In this document: positions 42,951 through 50,104 of the stretch, in pieces
Numbering within the stretch: position 1 is the stretch's first letter
How the letters are laid out: each line of letters begins with the position of its first letter
Assembly (NCBI RefSeq): GCF_000725485.1
Contig: NZ_JOAG01000044.1
Location: 1 to 64,000, forward strand
From: Nonomuraea candida
Lineage (GTDB): Bacteria; Actinomycetota; Actinomycetes; Streptosporangiales; Streptosporangiaceae
Direction: 5' to 3'
Length of the DNA stretch: 64,000 nt
Made by a program: the position numbers and the translations under genes
The notes under the pieces: generated by a model
What the model was told of the DNA's origin: nothing
The model's input: only the letters and a program-made list of their open reading frames with translations
Database searches by the model: none

Positions 42951-44098
42951 GACCAGCCATCGTCCTCGCGGCGACCCTGCTCGCCTGCGCGGCCCTGCCG
43001 CTCCCGGCCCACGGCGCGCCCACCGGCGCGACCGCGACCACCACGACCACCACGGCCCGTGCGGCGTCACCGGTGCCGCCCGCGCCCCGCATCGTCGCGG
43101 AGGGGCTGGCGCATCCGCGCGGCATCCGCGCCCTGGCCGACGGCGTGGTGCTGGTCGCCGAGTCCGGGCGGGAGGGCACCGAGCCCTGCCTGCCCAGGAG
43201 CCCGGGCAGCGCGGGAGCCGAGCAGTGTCTCAGCCGCACCGGCGCCGTCTCCCTGTTCACGCACGGCCGCAGGACCACGCTCGTCGGCGGCGCCGCCTCG
43301 CTCGGCACCAAGGACGGCGCCTTCGCGCACGGGCCGAGCGACCTGCTCATCACCCCGAAGGGGCTGGTCGTCGTCATGGGCCTGGCCAACAACCCCACCG
43401 GGCGCGAGGCGCTCGGCGCGGCCGGTCGCGACCTCGGCACCCTCGCCTATGCCACCCGCAAGGGGCTGCGGCCGTTCGCCGACCTGGCCGCCCACGAGAT
43501 CGCGAACAACCCGGACGGCGGCGCGGGCTTCGCCGGGCTGTGGTGCCATCCGTACGCCGTGCTGGCGGACGGCGACGGGTTCCTGGTCGCCGACGCCGGG
43601 GCCAACGCGCTGCTGCGGGTGGCCGCAGACGGCGCCGTCTCGGTCGTCGCGGTGTTCCCGGCCCAGACGGTGACCACGCCGAACGGGCCCGCCCAGGTCC
43701 AGTCGGTGCCCACCTCCGTCGTACGCGGGCCGCGCGGCTCGTACTACGTCGGCGAGTACACCGGATACCCCTACACCGGCAAGATCGCGCGCGTCTGGCA
43801 CGTGGTCCCCGGGCAGCCGCCGCGCGTCCACGCCCAGGGCCTGTCACCCATCCTCGACATGGACGTCGACGCCCGGGGACGGCTGCACGTCCTCGAAGTC
43901 GACTACGCCGGCAGCCCCCACACCGTCCCTCCGCCCGCCGGCCGGGTCACCCGCGTCGAACGCGACGGGACGGCCGTGCCCGTCATCACCGAGGGGCTGA
44001 CGATGCCCAGCTCGTTGTCCTTCGCCCGCGACACCCTGTACGTCGCCGACGACTCCGTCTCCCTCAACGGCCGGCTGCTGGCCTACCGGCTGCCGTGA
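42947..44098 (+). CDS. Secreted ScyD/ScyE-type beta-propeller protein
   Basis: This 383-residue protein has a signal peptide (MRPAIVLAATLLACAALPLP) and NHL-like repeats (IVAEGLAHPRGIRALADG, VLADGDGFLVADAGANALLR, YVGEYTGYPYTGKIARVWHV), like the ScyD/ScyE family. Members are secreted six-bladed propellers of mostly unknown function. Its presence within the operon, overlapping the ligase start and the exporter, suggests an extracytoplasmic role in product handling. The run of Thr and Ala after the signal peptide is low-complexity. Confidence 0.82.
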   Translation: MRPAIVLAATLLACAALPLPAHGAPTGATATTTTTTARAASPVPPAPRIVAEGLAHPRGIRALADGVVLVAESGREGTEPCLPRSPGSAGAEQCLSRTGAVSLFTHGRRTTLVGGAASLGTKDGAFAHGPSDLLITPKGLVVVMGLANNPTGREALGAAGRDLGTLAYATRKGLRPFADLAAHEIANNPDGGAGFAGLWCHPYAVLADGDGFLVADAGANALLRVAADGAVSVVAVFPAQTVTTPNGPAQVQSVPTSVVRGPRGSYYVGEYTGYPYTGKIARVWHVVPGQPPRVHAQGLSPILDMDVDARGRLHVLEVDYAGSPHTVPPPAGRVTRVERDGTAVPVITEGLTMPSSLSFARDTLYVADDSVSLNGRLLAYRLP

Positions 44099-45360
44099 CC
44101 GGCATCGGCAACCGCACCGGCGTGGACGTGACCGCCGCCGCCGTGGCCCGCGCGCAGGCGCGTACCGTTCGGGTGCTGGCCGTCACCCAGGTCGTCGGCG
44201 GCGTGGGCGCGCTGGCCGGCACCACGGCCGGCGGGCTGCTCGCCGCGTCCGTCGCCGGCGACCCGGCCGCCGCCGGATACGCGCAGGGCTCCCAGGTGGC
44301 CGGGGCGGCGCTGCTCGCCCTGCCCATCGTGCTCGTCATGCAGCGGTTCGGCCGGCGCCGCGGCATGGTCGCGGGCTTCGCCACCGGGCTGGCCGGCGCG
44401 TGCGTCGCGGTCCTGGGCGGCTGGACGAACTCGCTGCCCGTCCTGATGGCCGGGCTCATCCTGTACGGCGCCGCGACCGCCACCAGCCTGCAGTCCCGGT
44501 ACGCCGCCACCGACCTGGCCACGCCCGCGCAGCGCGCCCGCGCCCTGTCCACCGTCGTCTGGGCCGCTACCGCCGGCGTGGCGATCGGCCCGAACCTGGT
44601 CGGGCCCGCCGCCGCGGTGGCCGGACGCGCCGGCCTGCCCCCGCTGACCGGCGCGTACGTCTTCGCGGCGGCGGCCTTCCTGGTGGCGGCCACCGTGGCC
44701 GGCACGATGCTGCGCCCCGACCCCCTGCTCCTGTCCCGCCGGGTCGCCGGCGAGCCGGCCCGGCCCGCCCCCGGCGGCGCCTGGGCGCCCCGGCTGATCC
44801 TGGCCACCCCGCCGGCCCGGCTGGCGCTGATGACGATGGTGGTGAGCCACTCCGTCATGCTGCCGCTGATGGTGATCACCCCCGTGCACATGGCGGCGGC
44901 GGGCACCGGCCTGACCGTCATCGGCGCCGCGGCCAGCGCCCACGTGCTGGGCATGTACGTCCTGTCGCCGCTGGCCGGCCGGCTCTGCGACCGGTTCGGG
45001 CGGCGGGCGGGCCTGGTGACCGGCTCGGCGCTGCTGCTGGCCGCCGCCGTCGTGACCGGCACGGCCGGCCACGACTCCTGGCGGCTGACCGCGGGGCTGG
45101 TGCTGCTCGGCGTGGGCTGGTCGGCCTGCCTGGTCTCCGGCTCGCTGCTGCTCAGCGAGTCGGTGCCGGCCGGGCGGCGGCTGCGGGTCCAGGGCACGGC
45201 CGACATGACGGTGGGCCTGTGCGCGGCGACCGGCGGGCTGATCGCCGGCCCGGTGGTCGGCACGTTCGGCTTCGCGGGGCTCACGCTGGGCGCGGGCGTC
45301 CTGGTGCTGTCCCTGATCGCCGTACAGACGCACGCCCTGCTCACGGGCCGGGCCGGATGA
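44095..45360 (+). CDS. MFS transporter (probable product exporter)
   Basis: This 421-residue, 12-helix major facilitator has MQRFGRRRGMVAGFATGLAG as motif A of the first half and PLAGRLCDRFGRRAGLVTG as the repeat in the second half. The hydrophobic pattern is regular. The start is GTG 44095, overlapping the propeller stop (GTGA), and its own stop overlaps the SARP start (ATGA). It most likely exports the cluster product or an intermediate and gives self-resistance. The substrate is unknown. Confidence 0.88.
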   Translation: MTGIGNRTGVDVTAAAVARAQARTVRVLAVTQVVGGVGALAGTTAGGLLAASVAGDPAAAGYAQGSQVAGAALLALPIVLVMQRFGRRRGMVAGFATGLAGACVAVLGGWTNSLPVLMAGLILYGAATATSLQSRYAATDLATPAQRARALSTVVWAATAGVAIGPNLVGPAAAVAGRAGLPPLTGAYVFAAAAFLVAATVAGTMLRPDPLLLSRRVAGEPARPAPGGAWAPRLILATPPARLALMTMVVSHSVMLPLMVITPVHMAAAGTGLTVIGAAASAHVLGMYVLSPLAGRLCDRFGRRAGLVTGSALLLAAAVVTGTAGHDSWRLTAGLVLLGVGWSACLVSGSLLLSESVPAGRRLRVQGTADMTVGLCAATGGLIAGPVVGTFGFAGLTLGAGVLVLSLIAVQTHALLTGRAG

Positions 45361-46133
45361 GCGGGCAGGAGCGTGACGGGCGGGAGACGCGGCTGAGGAT
45401 CGTCGGCGAGTTCGCGGTCTTCTCCGGGGCGCGCCGCCTGACCGGCGCCGAGGTGGGCAGCCGCAAGGCCCGTACGCTGCTCGCGCTGCTCGCCGTGGCC
45501 GACGGGCGGCCGGTGCGCCTGGACGCCGCCGCCCAGGCGTTGTGGGGCGAGACGTGGCCGGCCCGGCCGGGGGACAACCTGGCCACGCTGGTCAGCAGGC
45601 TGCGCGCCACGCTCGGCCCCGGCGTCGTGCTCGGCGGGCGCAGCGGATACCGCCTGGACCGGCACGTCCGCGTCGACCTGTGGGAGGCGCGCGAGCTGAC
45701 CGGCCACGCCGAAGGCGCCCTGCCGGGGGACGCGCGCCTGGCCATGCGGCTGGCGGGCGACGCCGTCCGCCTCGTCGCCGACGCCGAGGTGTTCCCCGAC
45801 GCCACGGACGCGCCGTGGGCCGAGCCCGCCAGGGCGGCGCGGGCCGACGTTCTGCGGCGGGCGCTGCACGTGACCGCCGCCGCCGCGCTGCGCCGCCGGC
45901 GTCTGACGGAGGCGCGCCTGGCCGCGCAGTCCGCCGTGGCGCAGGATCCGTACGACGAGATCGCCTGCCGCCTGCTCATGCGGGCCCACGAGCTGGCCGG
46001 CGAGCCCGCCAAGGCGCTGACCGCGTACGAGCGGCTCCGGGCCACGCTCGCCGAGGAGCTGGGCATCGACCCCACCCCGGCCACCAGCGCCCTCCACGTG
46101 GCCATCCTCCGCAGCGCCACCCTCACCCCCTGA
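45357..46133 (+). CDS. SARP family pathway regulator
   Basis: This 258-residue protein has a winged-helix OmpR-type DNA-binding domain (RIVGEFAVFSGARRLTGAEV, ARTLLALLAVADGRPV, NLATLVSRLRATLG) and a bacterial transcriptional activation domain (LTEARLAAQSAVAQDPYDEI, AKALTAYERLRATLAEELGI). The length is that of small SARPs such as ActII-ORF4. SARPs activate biosynthetic operons by binding direct repeats spaced 11 bp apart. One such site lies upstream of the RiPP precursor gene, so it may control both halves of the region. It is the last gene of the rightward operon. Confidence 0.92.
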   Translation: MSGQERDGRETRLRIVGEFAVFSGARRLTGAEVGSRKARTLLALLAVADGRPVRLDAAAQALWGETWPARPGDNLATLVSRLRATLGPGVVLGGRSGYRLDRHVRVDLWEARELTGHAEGALPGDARLAMRLAGDAVRLVADAEVFPDATDAPWAEPARAARADVLRRALHVTAAAALRRRRLTEARLAAQSAVAQDPYDEIACRLLMRAHELAGEPAKALTAYERLRATLAEELGIDPTPATSALHVAILRSATLTP

Positions 46134-46212
46134 CTCCTCGGCAGCGTCACGCTCACCCCCTGACTCCTCCGCCGCGTCACGCTCACCCCCTGACTCCTCC
46201 GCCGCGTCACGT
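46109..46212. repeat. 30-bp tandem repeat at the SARP stop, between convergent genes
   Basis: A 30-bp unit (about CCGCNGCGTCACGCTCACCC followed by CCTGACTCCT) is present three times, at 46109-46138, 46139-46168 and 46169-46198, plus a partial copy. Each contains the CTGA of the SARP stop, so the 3' end of the gene has been duplicated. It fills the 79-bp gap between the SARP and LanM stops. Confidence 0.85.
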
Positions 46213-49200
46213 TCATCCGCCGGCCCCTTGGCGGAGGCCGGCCGCCGGTAGCCCGGCCGCCGGTGGGCGGGCGGGCGCGGTCAGGTCGCCGGCGCCCGGG
46301 TCGGGGAGCAGGACGGAGGGCAGCGGGCAGCCGGGATGCATCCGCAACAGCTGGTAGGCGACACCGCCGAGCCCGGGCAGCAGCCCCGGCACCAGCGCGT
46401 TCCCGGCGAACCCGCTGCAGGGCCCGAACTCCTCGATCCCGCTGAGCATGCGGCCGTCCAGCCGCTCCCTGTCCACGCCGATCGCGCCGGCGTCGGCGGC
46501 GAGCGTGAGCACCTCCCAGGCGCCGAGGTCCCCGTGGGCCAGGGTGTGGCTGCGGCCGAAACCGTCCGCCCGGCACACCGCCGCCGCCCGCCCCAGCACG
46601 GCGCGCCACCGCGCGGCGCTCGCCGGATCGTCCCGGGCCACCCGCCGCAGCTCGTCCGCCGCGACGACCCCGATCCCGCCCGCCCCGTAAGCCCAGGTGG
46701 CAGCGCCGACCGTCGGATGATCGAGCCCCGCCGGCAGCTCGTCCCGCCCCGAGACGGCGGCGGCGAGAGCGGCGGCCTCCGCGTTCCCGGTGGCCGCCGC
46801 CAGCCGGGACAGCGCCCAGCCGATCCCCGCGGCCCCATGGGCCAGCCCAGCGGCACCATGAGCCGGCCCGCCGGCAGGGCCATAAGCCGGGTCGGCAGCG
46901 GCCCCATGGGCCGGCTCGCCGGCGGAGGCCACGGACGGATCCGGCTCCGTCCACCGGACGATGCCGTCGCGGACCTGCGCCGTCGCCACCAGCCGGGACC
47001 CGATCTCGGCCGCCAGCGCCACCGCGCCGGCGTGCCCGCCCGGGACGTGCTCGTCCAGCCTGAGCAGCGGCACCACCGCCCCGGCCGGCCCGTCGAGCAG
47101 CCCGGCCGGCCCGTCCGGCAGCCCGGCCGATCCGTCCGGCAGCCCGGACGGCCCGTCGGCGGGCAGCCCGGCCGGCCCGTCGGCGGGCAGGGCGGCGGGC
47201 AGGGAGGTGAGCGCGGCCGACGCCCGGGACACCGCCTCGGCCGGCTCCACCGCACCGAGCCGGCCGAGCAGCAGCCAGGCCCAGATCCACGACCCGATGC
47301 CCAGATAGCCCCCGGCGACCTCGAAAGCGCCGGCCGGCAGCAGGGCGTCGCCGGTGGCGCGCAGGGTGCGCAGCACGGCTCGCAGCAGGCCGTCCGCCTC
47401 GGGCACCGGGTCCGCCCGGCCGTGCGCCACCTCGTGCCGGTAGGCCGCGAGCAGCACGGCGACCCCCGCCGTACCGCCGTACATGTCCGGCCCGAGCGGC
47501 AGCACCGCCCAGCCGGCCGGGTCGAGCACCGGCCCGATCCAGGTGGCGCTGCCGTCGTTCCCCCGCACGGCGGACGCGGCCAGCACGCGCACGATCCCGG
47601 CCGCCGCCGCGCGCCGCCGCCGGTCCAGGTCCGTGGTGCGCACCCGGCGCGGCACCAGGCTCCGCGCGCCGCGCAACCACCCGTCGTTCAGGTACGCGCC
47701 GACCACGGCGGACCGGATGACCTGCCGTTCCACCTCGACGTCGGCCGCCCGCCAGCGGCGCAGCGCGCCGGCGAACAGGTCGTCCGCCGCCCCCCACGTC
47801 GTCCCGCGCGGCCCGGTCAGCAGTCCCCTGCGCGGCGTGGTGGAGTAGACGGGCACGTCGGCGACGAGCAGGTCCGCCACCTCGGCCGCGATCACCGCCG
47901 GATCGTCGGGCCTGCCGGGCGCGTTGGCCGCCTGCCGGGCGAGCACGGCCTCGGCGCGTGCGCGGGCGGCCGGCTCGTCGTGCAGCGACGCCGGGTGCCA
48001 CAACATGCGGCCCAGCTCGGCGTACGACTCGGTGGAGCGCGGAACGACCCGGACCGGCACGTCGGCGAAACCGGCGAGCGCCGGCTCCAGCTCACCCGCC
48101 TCGTCCAGGCCCCGCAACCGCTCGGTCAGCTCGGTGAACCCGGCGACCACCCGATCCCAGTACGCCCCCAGCACCGGCTCGGGGCTCGGCAGGTTGCGCT
48201 CCACGGGCACCTCCACGCGGGCCCGGCCCATCCTGGCCCGATCGGTGCCCGCGTCCAGGACGACCTGCAGCTCCGCGGCCGGTTGCTGGCCGGGCAGCGA
48301 GCCGATCCCGGACGGGTCGATCCCGCGCCAGCCGAGCGCCACCCCGCGGTCCGGCAGCAGGCCGGTGCCCAGCACCGAGCCGCCCAGCAGCGCCGCGGCC
48401 CTGTCGGTGGCGTCGCCGCACCCCAGCTCCACGGCGGGCGGCGGCGGCGTGAACAGCGTCTCGCAGTCCACGACGACGGGCACCGGCCCGGCCGCGACGA
48501 GGTTCTCGGCGTGCAGGTCGCTGCCGCCGAGCAGGAGCATCACCGCCAGCCAGTGTCCCAGGCCACGATGGAAGGCCCGCAGCTCCGCGTCGCCGTCGCA
48601 GTGGCGGTGCCCGACATGTCCGGCCCAGCCGTACGTGCCGCGCGCCACCACCTCGGGCACCCGGATCCGGGCTTCGGCCGGCTCGTCGTGCAGCACCCGC
48701 TCCAGGAACCGCGCCAGGGCGCGGTCCACGGAGACCGGCCGCGGCTTGTAGACGACGCGGCCGCCCTCGCACCCCAGGATGACCACGGTCTGCCCGCCCC
48801 GATGGCTGTCCCCGGCCGCGAACTCCACCTCGGCCAGCCCCGTTCCACCACCGCCCAGGAGCGCGCCCAGCGCCGCGCGGTCGGTGGCGAACCGGTGCGC
48901 CAGCGTCAGCGCCGCCGCGCACCTGTTGCCGATCACCCGGCGCAGGCGGGGCAGCAGCGTCGGATAGTGGCCGCCCAGCGAGGTCCAGAAGGCGGGGGTG
49001 GCCGTCAGGGCCCGCCACTCCGCCCACCGGGCCGCCGGGTCGGCCCCGGTGAGCCGGCCGGTGAGGCGGGCCGCGTGCAGCTCCAGGAGCAGGACGCGGC
49101 CCACGAGCCGGCGTACGGTGTCGTGCAGCGCCGCCTCGGCGGCGGCGTGCAGCGCCTCCCGCTCCGCCTCCGCCAGCCCCGGCACCGCGCCGAGCCGGGC

Positions 49201-49254
49201 CGCCAGCCGGACCAGGGCAGGTTCCAGCAGGTGACCCGGCACGGTGTCGTTCAC
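46213..49254 (-). CDS. LanM-type lanthipeptide synthetase with a zinc-less cyclase domain
   Basis: This 1013-residue protein has an N-terminal LanM dehydratase (about 60-560). Lys170 is in VVYKPRPVSVD, Asp246, His248 and Asn251 are in GGSDLHAEN, and Asp263 is in VVDCETLF, so phosphorylation and elimination of Ser/Thr should be intact. The C-terminal LanC-like half keeps the fold (GGTAGVAVLLAAYRHE, TWAYGAGGIGVV, LAHGDLGAWEVL) but lacks both zinc cysteines. Position 855 is Ala (WAYG instead of WCxG) and 906 is Ala (AHG instead of CHG); only His907 remains. Thioether cyclisation is therefore unlikely. A GPAGLPDG-type repeat lies near 690-720. GTG 49254 has a perfect GGAGGTGA site. The precursor gene is 49 bp upstream on the same strand. 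Confidence 0.93.
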   Translation of the reverse strand: MNDTVPGHLLEPALVRLAARLGAVPGLAEAEREALHAAAEAALHDTVRRLVGRVLLLELHAARLTGRLTGADPAARWAEWRALTATPAFWTSLGGHYPTLLPRLRRVIGNRCAAALTLAHRFATDRAALGALLGGGGTGLAEVEFAAGDSHRGGQTVVILGCEGGRVVYKPRPVSVDRALARFLERVLHDEPAEARIRVPEVVARGTYGWAGHVGHRHCDGDAELRAFHRGLGHWLAVMLLLGGSDLHAENLVAAGPVPVVVDCETLFTPPPPAVELGCGDATDRAAALLGGSVLGTGLLPDRGVALGWRGIDPSGIGSLPGQQPAAELQVVLDAGTDRARMGRARVEVPVERNLPSPEPVLGAYWDRVVAGFTELTERLRGLDEAGELEPALAGFADVPVRVVPRSTESYAELGRMLWHPASLHDEPAARARAEAVLARQAANAPGRPDDPAVIAAEVADLLVADVPVYSTTPRRGLLTGPRGTTWGAADDLFAGALRRWRAADVEVERQVIRSAVVGAYLNDGWLRGARSLVPRRVRTTDLDRRRRAAAAGIVRVLAASAVRGNDGSATWIGPVLDPAGWAVLPLGPDMYGGTAGVAVLLAAYRHEVAHGRADPVPEADGLLRAVLRTLRATGDALLPAGAFEVAGGYLGIGSWIWAWLLLGRLGAVEPAEAVSRASAALTSLPAALPADGPAGLPADGPSGLPDGSAGLPDGPAGLLDGPAGAVVPLLRLDEHVPGGHAGAVALAAEIGSRLVATAQVRDGIVRWTEPDPSVASAGEPAHGAAADPAYGPAGGPAHGAAGLAHGAAGIGWALSRLAAATGNAEAAALAAAVSGRDELPAGLDHPTVGAATWAYGAGGIGVVAADELRRVARDDPASAARWRAVLGRAAAVCRADGFGRSHTLAHGDLGAWEVLTLAADAGAIGVDRERLDGRMLSGIEEFGPCSGFAGNALVPGLLPGLGGVAYQLLRMHPGCPLPSVLLPDPGAGDLTAPARPPAAGLPAAGLRQGAGG

Positions 49255-49303
49255 GGTGTCGTCACCTCCGCGTGCGGAGGCGTCCGGTCGAAGCTGCCCA
49301 CGG

Positions 49304-49825
49304 CTAGGAGACCGCGGCCATCTCGAACTGGACGGTACGGGTGGAGCGGGTGTTCGCCAGGCTGCGCGTGTTCGCCAGCGCCCGCGTGTTCACCGTCGCC
49401 CGGGTGTTGACGGCGCGGGTGTTGACGGCGCGGGTGTTGACGGCGCGGGTGTTGACCGTGCGCGTGTTGACTGTGCGGGTGTTGATCTGACGCGTGCTGG
49501 CCGCGCGGGTGTTGATCTGGCGAGTGTTGATCTCGCGCGTGTTGGCGGTACGCGTGTTGACCGTGCGCGTGTTGATCTCCCGCGTGTTGACCTGGCGCGT
49601 GTTGGCCGCGCGGGTGTTGATCTCCCGCGTGTTGGCCGGGCTCCGGGTGTTGCCGGCACTCCGGGTGCTGCCCAAGGTGACCGACTCGAAGGTGAGGTCG
49701 TCCTCGCCGGCGCCGAACAGCGGTCCCGCCGGGTTGATCAGTTCGTCGAACCCCTGGGCCGTCTGGTGCCCGGCGCGCCAGGCGGCGACGACCTCCTCGG
49801 CTTGCCACTGGGTGAGTTCTGACAT
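49304..49825 (-). CDS. RiPP precursor with NTR pentapeptide-repeat core, cysteine-free
   Basis: This is a 173-residue peptide. The leader (about 1-53) has VVAAWRAGHQTAQGFDEL then INPAGPLFG, resembling mersacidin/lichenicidin-type leaders. From about residue 54 to 163 the sequence is an array of x-x-N-T-R units: 19 NTR and 3 STR, with spacers EI, QV, QI, TV, AV or AA in the middle and three-residue spacers near both ends. It ends TVQFEMAAVS. There is no cysteine anywhere. The synthetase downstream should phosphorylate and dehydrate the threonines, giving N-Dhb-R repeats. ATG 49825 follows a GGAGG site. What happens to the Arg or Asn residues is unknown. Confidence 0.9.
   Translation of the reverse strand: MSELTQWQAEEVVAAWRAGHQTAQGFDELINPAGPLFGAGEDDLTFESVTLGSTRSAGNTRSPANTREINTRAANTRQVNTREINTRTVNTRTANTREINTRQINTRAASTRQINTRTVNTRTVNTRAVNTRAVNTRAVNTRATVNTRALANTRSLANTRSTRTVQFEMAAVS
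49337..49651 (-). repeat. 15-bp coding repeat array (x-x-Asn-Thr-Arg units)
   Basis: The core of the precursor gene is about 20 units of 15 bp (some 18) with the constant part AACACSCGC on the minus strand. Codons vary outside it (gag atc, acc gtc, gcc gtc), and neighbouring units at the 3' side (three AV units) are nearly identical, which suggests recent unit duplication. It is a coding array and not a CRISPR, because the units are too short and no spacers exist. Confidence 0.9.
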
Positions 49826-49881
49826 GTGACCGGTCCCTCCTGGGCTCGTCTTCTTGGTCAGTCCCGATGCTCCGGGCGGCC

Positions 49882-49899
49882 GTTGCAGTTCCGTTGCAG
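49882..49899 (-). promoter_or_regulatory. SARP-style direct repeat upstream of the RiPP precursor
   Basis: GTTGCAG at 49882-49888 and again at 49893-49899 are heptamers with a four-base spacer (TTCC), an 11-bp period. SARP regulators bind heptamer direct repeats at that period. The site lies 57-74 bp upstream of the precursor start. The rest of the 279-bp region between the precursor and the antiporter shows no gene. Confidence 0.5.
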
Positions 49900-50104
49900 T
49901 CCCGCCCGCCGACCGGCACGCGCGAAAAGTGGCGTCATCCCCGGAGCCGTCCCGGGCGTATCACTGGGCAGATCCCGGAGCCCTGTCGCGGGGCCCCCGG
50001 GAGCGAACGGGGCATTCGGGGGGATCCACGCGAACGTGCGACAGCCGCAACCCGTGCGCGCGCCGCGCGCCGGGCACGTCCGATGACGCGAGAAAGGCAG
50101 CACT

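Noticed and set aside
49337..49651. Regular repeats resembling a CRISPR array
   Set aside because: Units are 15 bp without spacers, lie within a precursor reading frame and encode N-T-R pentapeptides; no cas genes are near.
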